DNA from: Taudactylus pleione
Lineage: Eukaryota > Chordata > Amphibia > Anura > Myobatrachidae
Direction of reading: 5' to 3'
Length of the DNA stretch: 64,000 nt
Assembly: GCA_031769625.1 (NCBI GenBank)
Contig: JAUIMM010000126.1
Span: forward strand, 5,542,001-5,606,000
The notes beneath the pieces are model-generated. The model ran no database searches. It was given only the letters and a program-made list of their open reading frames with translations, and had not been told where the DNA came from. Each line of letters starts with the position of its first letter. Position 1 is the stretch's first letter. Position numbers and translations under genes: made by a program. This document shows, piece after piece, positions 54,575 through 64,000 of the stretch.

Positions 54575-57270
54575 TTTGTACATTATTGGCTCAGATACAT
54601 CTGCCTCAAAATGAGGCCCAATATTAGTGCAATTGTAAATATTCTAAAACGTTAAATTGTCATTGTCTGAGAATAAGGCAGTGGGCTAAAGTATTTTACC
54701 AGGACAAAAATATCAAAGTATTTATTGGAAATGGGACAAATAAATAACACCCCCCCTACCTGTTTTCCAAAAATACCTATGCTTATACAGATCAAAATAG
54801 AAAATTAATTAGCACCTTATAATTTAAAGTGGAGATCTTCTACATAAGTCATATTTGCAAAGTAAACACTTCAGTATGATGCTAACCAGAATATTTTGCG
54901 TACTTTGCATTCAAAGCTCCTGCTAAGAGAATATGATCCATAAATAGCCGCATCCAAAACTACAGATCTTGAAGTAAGGTGATTGGTAAGGGGTCAAACA
55001 CATTATACTGTTTTATTTGAATGACTTAATACCCATTGAATGTTTTGTGTTCTCAGAGTTAGTAGATGTTTAATGGCCAATGAACTATAACTGTGGATTG
55101 ACCATCTGGAAAACTAAGCTACTCAATAGCCATGTAATTTGTCTTTTGACTGTATTCAGTCGGCAGTTTTTCTTTAGGATTATTTCTGAACAAACACTGA
55201 AAGGGAGAGCTTCCAGATTGCCTGCAAGCACTTATCCCTATCTCTCTTCATGGCATGCCTTCATAGTAAGTTACAAATTAGCAAACAACACTTAAGAAAG
55301 AATCTTTGCTCCACAGTTTTTCTGCACAGCTGGACTGATATAGCTTAGTGTCATCATTAATGCAGCTAGAAATATGCATCTCTCATCGGTTCCTATAGAC
55401 TCTTATGCTGAAATATTACTTATTAAGTTAATAAAAATCATATACAGTACAAAGAACAATGTCAAAGATTGTTTGCAATGTATCTGCAATTAATCTTTAA
55501 GTATAAGTGATCAGAAAGTTTGTTTGGTGCAGTATATTCCAATTGCTGATTTGAGAAGCATTTACATACGTTATTTAACTATGGTCAGCTTCATTCATCA
55601 AAGAAGGCAAGTGGGAAATAACTGGACAGGGCAAATGTCTACCTTATGGAATACTTCATGTTGCCATTTATGGTGTATGCTTACAGGTCCTAAACAAACA
55701 CACTTAAAATACTGTGCTGCTAGATTAAATTGGATAATCCATCTATTTTTAAATAAAGGATTTTTTTTAATTTTAATTAAAATATCACTTAGGTCCTTGT
55801 TAATTTTCTTTAGAATCCATGTTGTTTTAAGAGATTAAAGGGTTAACAAAACACTGATTTAATTCCTAGATATTTTTTATGCTAACATAAGTAATTTTTT
55901 CAAAGATCGTAAATTTATTGTTCATTATTTTATTAGTATTTCAAATTCATAAGTCTTCTTTGTAAAGTGACATAATAACATTCTACGTGATGGATACCTA
56001 CTGCAAGCATGGTTTTGATGCAATGCAGAAAGATACAAATGATACGAATGGCTATAATGGCATAATTTGAATAATTCTGTTAGAGAGTATTGAAAGCATC
56101 TGACTAATAAAAAGGAACATATTCTTTTCTCTAATTATGGCATAATATTGAAGGCAAGAATGATTTGCCCCTAATGGTATGGATTTCAGATTTTGTATGC
56201 TCTTAATGGTTGTGTGAGATTGCCTTACAATAAAGAGGTGAACAAGCTCAAATATATATTATTATATAAAAAGTAATAATAAAAATTCACCCCTCACAAG
56301 TCTAAAAACAAAATAACCTATATAATATCAAATGATGTCTCTCAGATTTAACCATTTTATAAGTAAATGAATCCAATCTGCACATTAAAATACTAATATA
56401 CAGTACTATATTAATACATGGGTGAATCAAATTTAATACAACTTACATTTTAAGATCTCAACCCTTTCAACACATAAAATCGGTATATTAATATCTCTGT
56501 TCATAAACATGGAGTCTGTATGACAATACCTGTTACAATTGTTGCCTTACCACAATGTTTAGTATATTCGAAACAGGAAAAATACAAAGAATAGCATAAT
56601 AATGAATGAACAATGACATTTAATAAAGTCTAGACAAACATTTAAATGAAAATGAATGATCACCTTGTAAGTATGGCACTACATACTATAATGTATTACT
56701 GTTTTGCCAAATAAGGTTTCCACTTACAAAATTACGATTCAGTGGAACACCACACTGTATCATATTGAAAACGTTTTTCACCCTCATATAATGCAATCAT
56801 AAGGACACCACAGCCCACAATAAATACTAAATTAAATAATTACTAGTTTAATTATTAAAGATACAATCACAATCTCATATATCTCTATCCATTTATCCAT
56901 CTATCTATCATTTTATTTATCTAACAGTCTATCCATCTATGGTGGATTAATATCTCCAATCCTACCTCTGTAACCTTACCCATTCTCTGGGCTAGGAGAG
57001 GTAAAGTACCAGCCCCAGCATAGTCCTATCCTGTTCATCTGGCATAAGGCATGTGAAATAACTAACCCCCTGATTCTTTAAACATTAAATGTATGGGCCT
57101 TTAAGGCGCAAGTATATAAACCTTAGGTAACACTTGTGCTTCATTTAATGTGTACTATAGGGCTCTGGAATTGCATCATCTGCATTTTTATGCACCAGAA
57201 TGCCTTGTGCATTGATCTTTCTGGAAGAAAGATATAAAAGTAATCAGAGGGAAACTGATTTGTAATCAAT
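54575..57270. other. AT-rich spacer, no gene seen
   Basis: Long AT-rich stretch. A degenerate (ATCT)n lies at 56880-56945. No recognised domain in any frame. Confidence 0.45.
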
Positions 57271-57273
57271 CTT

Positions 57274-57305
57274 CTTGATAAAGTCTGAAAGACCAGATGA
57301 AACGT
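57274..57305 (+). ncRNA. Hammerhead-ribozyme-like motif B (degenerate)
   Basis: CTTGATAA, then GTCTGAAAGAC as a hairpin with a short loop, then GAAACGT. The order matches the hammerhead core with the same TTGATAA change as at 29690. It lies upstream of the Penelope direct repeat. Confidence 0.35.
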
Positions 57306-57482
57306 AGAAATTTTCTCATTGCCTAAAAATGGACCACCCCTTCTGAGCTAAGAGAAGCTTATTACTCCATTTAACCTTTTGTTGTTTTTTATGATTATTT
57401 TTTTTTTTATCTTTCTGTTTATATTCTGTACACTTATTGTAATATATTTTGAATAGATTTATATACACATGACATTTCATTT

Positions 57483-57590
57483 TTTCCTGCTATCACTGGC
57501 TCCAGCCAAGGGACCCATGAAAGTCTGTTGAATATTTTTTTTTTGGATGCCTTTTTTCTGCTGACATGCAATATACCAAACTCACAATGG
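57483..57590 (+). repeat. Penelope pseudo-LTR-like direct repeat, copy 1
   Basis: CTGCTATCACTGGCTCCAGC, then GACCCATGAAAGTCTGTTGA and GGATGCCTTTTTTCTGCTGA followed by CATGCAATATA. Repeated at 58091-58225 with an extra 35-40 bp inside. Confidence 0.75.
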
Positions 57591-57645
57591 TTCGGGTAGG
57601 TAGAATAACCTCAGACCAATCATGTTACCCCAAGCATTATGAGAT

Positions 57646-57840
57646 ATGGGTAAAAAGTGTTTACAACAAGGATATGATGAAAATGATATCCAGGAGGCGA
57701 TCAATAAATGTTTAAAATTGGACAGATGGGATTTATTGACAAGACAACATCACATCAAGATGACTGAAAGATGTATTTTTTCCAGTACTTTTTCCATTGG
57801 GTCACATATCCAGCAATTTCTGGTGCCGGAGGAGTACATG
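57646..57840 (+). pseudogene. Penelope-like coding fragment
   Basis: The 65-residue frame reads LQQGYDENDIQEAINKCLKL followed by DRWDLLTRQ. A G-Y-x4-I-x2-A-x-x-x-x-x-x-x-DR-x-x-LL pattern is the conserved post-RT helix of Penelope-like elements. Only this short piece survives here; it sits between two direct repeats of about 110-135 bp. Confidence 0.6.
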
Positions 57841-58031
57841 TAGCACTCCTTGACACGCACGCATCATATCCGGCACTTCCGGGTGCTGGAGGAACGTGCT
57901 AAGCCCACATGATGGTCAGTGCTAACTTCTAACAGATGAGTGTTTTACCCTATTTTGTCACATGGAGGGCAGGCTTTTGCCCTATATATATGTGTATTAC
58001 TGATGTAGCACTCTAGTTGGTGTTGTGTCCC

Positions 58032-58060
58032 ATGATGATGGTACTACAGAGCACCGAAAC
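58032..58060 (+). ncRNA. Hammerhead-ribozyme-like motif C
   Basis: ATGATGA (one change from CTGATGA), then GGTACTACAGAGCACC, which can pair GGT/ACC with CT/AG inside, then GAAACGGCC. It lies about 30 bp before the second direct repeat. Confidence 0.4.
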
Positions 58061-58090
58061 GGCCGTTGAGCTGTCCATGATCTAAGGTGT

Positions 58091-58225
58091 GTTTTGCTGC
58101 TATCACTGGCTCCATCCAAGAGACCCATGAAAGTCTGTTGAGTATTATTTTTTGCACTTGCACTTTATAATATGTGACTGAAGGTTTTTTGGATGCCTTT
58201 TTTCTGCTGACATGCAATATATATA
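58091..58225 (+). repeat. Penelope pseudo-LTR-like direct repeat, copy 2
   Basis: Direct copy of 57483-57590, with GCACTTGCACTTTATAATAT present only here. Confidence 0.75.
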
Positions 58226-58351
58226 AAACAACTGTATGCATTTACTACGATGTGCTGATCTTTTCCTATGTTGGATGATGTTATGAATCCTTTATGACCA
58301 AGCACCCACCATGTAGACTGTAAACTGATTGTGCAATACAATTTTTCTTTC

Positions 58352-58408
58352 AATATATATATATATATATATATATTTAATGTGTATGTATATATATATA
58401 TATATATG
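58352..58408. repeat. (TA)n microsatellite, two blocks
   Basis: AT repeats at 58352-58376 and 58389-58408. Confidence 0.95.
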
Positions 58409-58585
58409 TAAAATGTAGCTCAGTGTGAAGGAATTACATAATTACATGTGATCCCTCAATTAGCAAATATAAGTACAGTCAGTAAAATAGATTTATCAAT
58501 AGGAGCGCAGACTAGTAACTACTTATATCACTGAGATTAAACACTAAAATGCAGAACAGTGTATGAGTAAAAATTATATAAGGGT

Positions 58586-58715
58586 ATACTTACTAAAGTG
58601 CAGGTTTTTAGAAGTGGAGATGTTGCCCATAACAACCAGGCAGATTCTAGATATTATGTTCTAGAAGGTACTAGATAAATGTTAAGTAGAATATTATTGG
58701 TTGCTATTGGTTGCA
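58586..58715. repeat. Diverged copy of the palindromic Tc1-like MITE
   Basis: TATACTTACTAAAGTGCAGG and TTAGAAGTGGAGATGTTGCC followed by CATAACAACCAGGCAGATTC match 35647-35812. The right arm is decayed (TATTGGTTGCTATTGG). Confidence 0.7.
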
Positions 58716-58729
58716 ACTGATTTATAATT

Positions 58730-60120
58730 GCAGTGTGTAATATATGTATATATAAAACATACCAATGCAGCTACTGTGTATATAATTATAATACAGTATT
58801 GAATCCTTGGATGTTCAACAAATGATCAATATGTATCAGGTATTGTAATCAGTGATAATCTTTAGTAAATTTACATTCATAGATAATCATATTTGTTTAG
58901 TAAGGTGTAAGCTGGAAGTATTTCCACAGCTTGGTATTTCTCAGAAGAATTTGTAGAGATTTCTAAATATGTGAAAATAATTTGTCCAGTAAAAATCCAG
59001 ATGAACTTAATGGATGGTATATAGTCAGTATATAGTTCAGAGTTCAGGATATGAACCTGTCTCATCAATGGGATTTTAGAGAACTCACAAACAATACTAG
59101 TCCACCAGTACAATTCAACAGCTCAGATAGCCAATCAATAGAAAACGCAAGTAGCGGGCACAGACGGTGTAATCGTAATTAATAAAAAATATACAGCTGT
59201 GTGCTTACCAAATCTGGACATTCATGTTCGAGCTCTGAACATTCAATATGCTGTCTGTATTGTGGCTGTAAGACATACACTTCCGCATGCTCATCAAACT
59301 CATAAATTGCCATTGCAGAGATGGCTGTGTTTGAAAGAATCAACCAGTCCCACATTGATGGGTTTATTTATCATTGACAGTCATATATTACTAAGGTGAG
59401 ACTTCTGATGTCTAGCATCCAATTGGATCAGTCCTGACCTGTCTTGACATGCAACTTCATTTACTATCAATCTGTCTAACTCAAATTGGAGACTTCTGCA
59501 CTAGATCTCACTGATCATGCACCCCAAATATATAGTATACTTGAAAGTTTATATTGAACCATAATAGGCTCTTACACAGGTCAGTCAATTCCACATATTA
59601 CCTGTGTTTGCTCCTTTATGTACAGGCTTTTATATTTACAATTTATGACACAGCTAAATACAGGAGTCTCATGATGTTCTAGTTGTCCACACAACTCCCC
59701 ACTAGGATGGGCTCTGGGCCATGTCAGTGACTCTAATAATTCATCCTCATTAGCATTGGAATGGATAAATACCATCCTATGGCCACTCATTTGGAACTGA
59801 CTCGATCGAGCCAGATTAAGCTGTAAAGTGATCCCTTAATGATGTCATAATTGCCAAAACTATTGGGCATGACTTGGAGAGTGACGTTAGTGCAGACAAG
59901 TCCTCAGACTAAGTAACATTGAAAATAAGTGTACATTTCTGGAATGCTGAGTCGGCACTGACCAATATGAGGGAACTGAGCCTGGAATCACAGATAAGTA
60001 AGTGTATTAATTCTTCAAATAATTTTTCTGATGTACGTGTGTTTTATCCTTTATTAAAAATTATTTAAAAAATTTACTTCACTATTGTTCATCCTTATTT
60101 ATTGCAAATAATTGTGAGGA
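58730..60120. other. Spacer, no gene seen
   Basis: No recognised domain. The 69- and 78-residue frames here are unsupported. Confidence 0.4.
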
Positions 60121-60129
60121 ATAATCTAA

Positions 60130-60656
60130 TTGGTTAATTACGACAAAGATCTACCGTCATTAAGGAATAAACAATTACTACCATGCTACAAGAAGGGCAA
60201 TAGTATTAAAGATCTGGTTGTTCACAATGAGGTGACAGGCTCCATGGGAGCACATCCTCAACATTTTCTCTCAAGCAAACCAGAGATATTTAAATGCCTA
60301 GGATGTGTGACCTGCAGGTTTGGATGTGGGCAACATGTTTTGGCATACCAGATCGGGTAAACAATATAAATCCGGTATCCTTTAATTTGATGCTTCAGAT
60401 ATGTTGTTTATTATATAAAATGCCCATGTGGTTTGTTCTATGTGGGCAAAACCACAGAGATGTTTACAGAATGAATGTCAGTCCACCACTCCACTATAAA
60501 CCCTGTGATCAGCCGGTGGCAAAACATTTTAAGAATTACAAACATTCTTTAGCAAGTCTGAAGTACAAAATGATTGATTACATCTCACCGAACACCAGGG
60601 GTGGCAATAGATCAAAGTTTAATTTAAAAAAGAAGCATTCTGGATACATGAACTAA
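60130..60656 (+). pseudogene. Penelope-like element, GIY-YIG C-terminal part
   Basis: The first frame (60130-60360) reads YKKGNSIKDLVVHNEVTGSM and EIFKCLGCVTCRFGCGQHVL, the linker with its C-x2-C-x2-C cysteine cluster. After a shift the DNA at 60405-60450 reads YIKCPCGLFYVGKTTE, the GIY-YIG core with the YVGKT box. The last frame continues HYKPCDQPVAKHFKNYKHSL, keeping the PVAKHF motif, and fades in ISPNTRGGNRSK. The family tail E-x-x-WI is not visible. At least two shifts break it. It is a different Penelope lineage from the 28240 copy, judging by YIKCPCGLFYVGKT against YLLGCTCKKQYVGRT. Confidence 0.87.
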
Positions 60657-61122
60657 AAACTGTAGACCTTCTTGGCCTCAATGAATATTTATCATTGACA
60701 TGCTTTATTAAATAATTTGGGGTCTTGATCTGATGATTGGCATTTCGAGATGTCCTTTTGTGATTTACAGCCGCTTATATCGATGGCCTATAATTATATA
60801 AGTGTATATAATTATTGCTTGCCAACAGTACTTTATATCAGCTATCATGAGATATGTTCTTGTAGTAGCCTCAATGTGTCTAATGTTCTGCTACACTGTA
60901 AAGCATCTATGTGGCTTACAATGTATCATAGTTCAGTTAGCTATTGTGGTCGACTATTGTATTTGTTTTCTGTTGCTATGGTGGTGGAGGCAGCTCCGGT
61001 CTGTGTGGGAGCAGATGGGACGTTGGGCGGGGCTATTCACTTTGATCCACATCATCAAGTCCCAGATGGGTGTTGGGTGACGGGTATAAAGGTATGTACT
61101 ATGCATTTTATCTTTTGTATTC

Positions 61123-61149
61123 CTGATGAAAAGATTAAAGTCTTGAAAC
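61123..61149 (+). ncRNA. Hammerhead-ribozyme-like motif D (intact core)
   Basis: CTGATGA, then AAAGATTAAAGTCTT (AAGA/TCTT pairing), then GAAACG. The core is exact. It lies about 470 bp downstream of the Penelope GIY-YIG frame on the same strand. Confidence 0.5.
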
Positions 61150-61285
61150 GTTGAAACCATACACCCAGACAAATTGGGTTCATTATATGGATGTACAAAT
61201 AGGTGGGAGTGTCCTGGGAATTTGAATGAAGGTGGCACTCATATGTAAAGTGATGTAAAAAAAACTTGTGGCACATTAATCGACA

Positions 61286-61312
61286 TTTCGGAGAACTAAC
61301 CTCCTTCCTCAG
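61286..61312 (-). ncRNA. Hammerhead-ribozyme-like motif E (intact core)
   Basis: On the minus strand: CTGAGGA (CTGANGA allowed), then AGGAGGTTAGTTCTCC with GGAG/CTCC pairing, then GAAATGTCGATTAAT. It faces motif D, about 140 bp away, so it likely belongs to another insertion. Confidence 0.5.
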
Positions 61313-61326
61313 GACACAAAAAAAAA

Positions 61327-61362
61327 TAAAAATATATATATGCATATATATATATATATATT

Positions 61363-61411
<49 letters not shown>
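61327..61411. repeat. (TA)n microsatellite
   Basis: Long AT-dinucleotide tract with GCATATATA and TTATATATAT interruptions. Confidence 0.95.
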
Positions 61412-61414
<3 letters not shown>

Positions 61415-63540
61415 TAAAGTGATCCCAGTATATATGTGAATTGAAATGTTGTTTCACCACTGTTTATATATCTTGACCTGCTGGGAAGGCTCCAATGTGA
61501 AACCACTTGTCTGTGACTGGTAGCATAATGTACATGTACTATGTACGCTTCATGCATGGACACATAAGGGGAAATGTACTATAGTGCTGCTTAGTGTTTA
61601 TTCATTTTCAAACTGCCACACATCTGATACTCAAATTCAGCAGCAGCTGCAGCCCCTATTGGCCGGGTAGGGCTGCCTGCTAGGCAAAGAAGCAGCTTCC
61701 CACTGGAAGCATGTTTTCTGCTAATCGCAGCCAGACTGGCAGTCCCAGGAAGGAGAAACACCTCCCCCTGAGATTGCCTGTCCTGTGGGCTACTGGCATG
61801 TAGCACTTCCATTGTGAAGCCACTACCAGTCACAGTGTAGCCATTGCAGTCACAAACTGTAACTGGCTAACTCAGGTGGCAGATTTTACTGGGGGGTGGG
61901 TCTGCAGCCCTGCAGCCTATAGGTAAAATCCACCACTGTTCAATTTGATAGAAGAGATAAAGAAGTAGTTTGTGGCAAAGCACGATTTGAGCTAAATTTG
62001 CAAACATAACCCGTGTTGAATTTATAATTTAAAGTGTTTTTTATTGTGATCTAATCATTAAAGTCAGTTAAGTATAAAATATAGGTAGAAAAAAGGAGTG
62101 CATGAAGAAATTAGGTGAAATAAGACATGAATTCTCAGGAGAGATAATTTAATAAATTACAGAGTGTGTTGCCACACTAATGACTGTATGGGACTGTCCT
62201 AATATTATAGGTTTTATTATAATTATAATACTAGCTCCTCTCTAGGTGTAGCTAGGAATCTTTCCTTCCCTTTCCATCCCTTCGCTTCCCTTCCCTGCGC
62301 TCCCTCCCTCCTTCCCTCACCCCACAAACAAAGGTGGTTTTAGACATTTAAACTTTGGTTCATGCAATTTTATGTGCAGTTTTGCCTTTAGTAAAACACA
62401 TAATTTCATAAACTTTTATGTCATAATTGAAATGTTTTTTTTTTTTTTTAACTTTTCTTTACAACAGTAGTCACCACACTTCATATAACAAGTTATCAAC
62501 AGAAGAGATAGAATACTGATATATCAAGGTATCCAGAAAGTCTACGCTAAAGGAAGCTAAGTTATCACAACACAAATGTCAAATCACTTCATTCTTCTTG
62601 TCTTAACTGAAGCCATCATAAAACATATTGTCATTTCAATGAAACTTGTTGAGTACTAGGCAATAACTCACTTTTTACTGTCATCTTGAACTGTTTTTTG
62701 TGTTATGTTTGACTTTTCTCAAATAATTTATATTAATAGAAATCAGTCCAATATGTCATAATATACAGAAATAATTTCCAGAGGACAATTCACAAATAAT
62801 GAGTCATGATTTGTAACATTAAAGTAAAAAGCCAGGTATTGGGGGATAGTGGTTAGTTTCATTAAAGTAAAAAGGTCCCTATAGAAGTCTATAAACCTTA
62901 TGAAAATTATTTTTTTTTATCGCTCCAAATTAGCACATACATAACTAGCTTCAATGGTGGCCTATCTTATGTTGGGTAACCAGTGATTTCTTTTGGGTCA
63001 ATCCTGAAGACATAGGATTTAATTCAAATGTGGATTCAACAAATGTAAATTGTGGAATTTTAAATTAATCAATGACAGTGGCAGTTAGCACTCACAGGTT
63101 GATATCTCTGAATACTTGTATATTAGTTGAACCAGAGGTAAAAACCTAATTCAAATTGTGAAATTAAAAGCCACTTTCTTTTGCTGATTTCTGAAATCTT
63201 TGCTGAGCAGAGCAGACCACATATTTTGAAGATTGGCTCAACTTTAATAACAAATATTGAATTAATAATAATAAAGATCAATGGTCAAAATCAAACTGAA
63301 TTGTTGGTTTACTACTGACTGAGTGCATGACTTGGTTGTGCAGACCTAGAACATTATTATTAATAATAATAATAATAATAATAATAATGTGTGACTGCCT
63401 TTTTTATTATCAGTAATTCTTATTGAGCATTTTTATGAAGAAACATATTAGGTGGAATGCAGAAAGAAGAAAAATGTGACCAAATTTGACAAATAGCAAA
63501 AAAAATTAAAATAAGAAAACATCAAACAGGTCAAAAGATA
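61412..63540. other. Spacer with small repeats, no gene seen
   Basis: A hAT-type end (AAATCCACCACTG) occurs at 61926-61938 after a GC-rich stretch from 61600. A polypyrimidine (CCTTCCCTTCC) tract runs at 62258-62325, and T14 at 62430. (TAA)n is listed separately. Nothing coding is supported. Confidence 0.4.
63352..63388. repeat. (TAA)n microsatellite
   Basis: About 11 ATT/TAA units. Confidence 0.9.
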
Positions 63541-63543
63541 GTC

Positions 63544-63680
63544 CAGGCCTGGCCAACCTGTGGCTTTCCAGCTGTTGTTAAACTACAAGTTCCAGCATAT
63601 TTTACCAGCTGATCGGTGAAAGGGTATGCTGGGACCTAAAGTTTCACAGCAGTTGGAGAGCCACAGGTTGGCCAGGCCTG
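63544..63680. mobile_element. Palindromic hAT-type MITE
   Basis: Left CAGGCCTGGCCAACCTGTGG and right CCACAGGTTGGCCAGGCCTG are exact inverted copies, with pairing continuing inward (GCTTTCCAGCTGTTG with CAGCAGTTGGAGAGC). Flanks AGATAGTC (63536-63543) and AGATAGCC (63681-63688) match in seven of eight positions. Fragments of the family lie at 13346-13410 and perhaps 10230-10372. Confidence 0.85.
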
Positions 63681-63724
63681 AGATAGCCTAACGTAATAAT
63701 ATACAATCAAAAAGGAGCAAATAT

Positions 63725-64000
63725 TCATAGAGAGAAATTTACTAAAAATCGTGTTTGGTCGATTTGGCCATATTCTGTGATAAAGGTACGATTTAGCAAA
63801 TCGGGAATTTACTATTGGTTAAATTGCGTGGATATCGCAAACATGACTTTGCAAACCAAATCATGTCAAATCACCATCTAAACAAACATCATCAAAATAA
63901 GATTGGCACTAATCCAAATCATGAATTTACTAAGAATCGAATTTACCAAATTGATGAGACTCGCACCCAAATCGCACTTCAATGCAACTAAGTGAGGATG
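63725..64000. repeat. MITE-like element truncated by the window end
   Basis: It begins GAGAAATTTACTAAAAATCG, with repeated AATTTACTA words inside (63807, 63925). The other end is outside the window. Confidence 0.35.

Overview
The window looks like vertebrate, most likely amphibian (frog or toad), non-genic DNA that is unusually dense in transposable elements. The evidence is the mix of repeat families: a BED-finger hAT transposon, Harbinger-, piggyBac- and Tc1-like MITEs, L2-like and CR1-like LINEs, Penelope-like elements with GIY-YIG domains, a Sushi-like Ty3/Gypsy chromovirus and a Ty1/Copia remnant, together with many minisatellites and AT-rich unique DNA. The amphibian placement is an inference from repeat style, not a proof. 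I recognise no intact host protein-coding gene, rRNA, tRNA or CRISPR array. Every ORF with recognisable homology is a mobile-element relic.

Layout. 1-1660: ends of small foldback elements and a minus-strand Copia protease/gag remnant. 1950-4250: minus-strand L2-like LINE with an (AAT)n tail. 4482-9020: complete-ended, minus-strand hAT element with a perfect 8-bp target duplication and a decayed transposase. 9780-14460: repeat fragments, a TTAA-flanked piggyBac-like MITE and several minisatellites (31, 37 and 26 bp units). 14846-20446: complete-ended, minus-strand Gypsy element (LTR, gag, protease, RT, RNase H, integrase, chromodomain-like tail, LTR) with a Harbinger-like MITE nested in its 5' LTR. 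Two further MITEs of that family follow to 21754. 24092-25610: large inverted repeat. 26430-27255: CR1 endonuclease fragment, cut by the 5' end of a second hAT copy. 28240-30600: Penelope-like element inside or beside that hAT copy. 30500-33707: hAT leader array (with a nested MITE), BED finger and 3' end. 35640-44160: several MITEs in AT-rich DNA. 43729-46275: possible long version of the piggyBac-like family. 48473-54570: hAT and pogo-like MITEs and an inverted pair of CCCTAA-rich repeats. 57270-61312: several Penelope fragments with hammerhead-ribozyme-like motifs. 63544-63680: palindromic hAT-type MITE.

Nothing here works together as a pathway. The elements are independent insertions, often nested, and the nesting order gives relative ages: the Gypsy element predates the MITE in its LTR, and the second hAT's leader array predates the MITE inside it. 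The signals I rate most worth a second look are the hammerhead-like motifs next to Penelope fragments, the roughly 360-390 bp inverted repeat at 24-25.6 kb, the possible 2.5-kb piggyBac-like element, and the shared GGGCCTGATTCA terminal repeat with 3-bp target duplications. All identifications come from reading translations and termini by eye; no database search was run.
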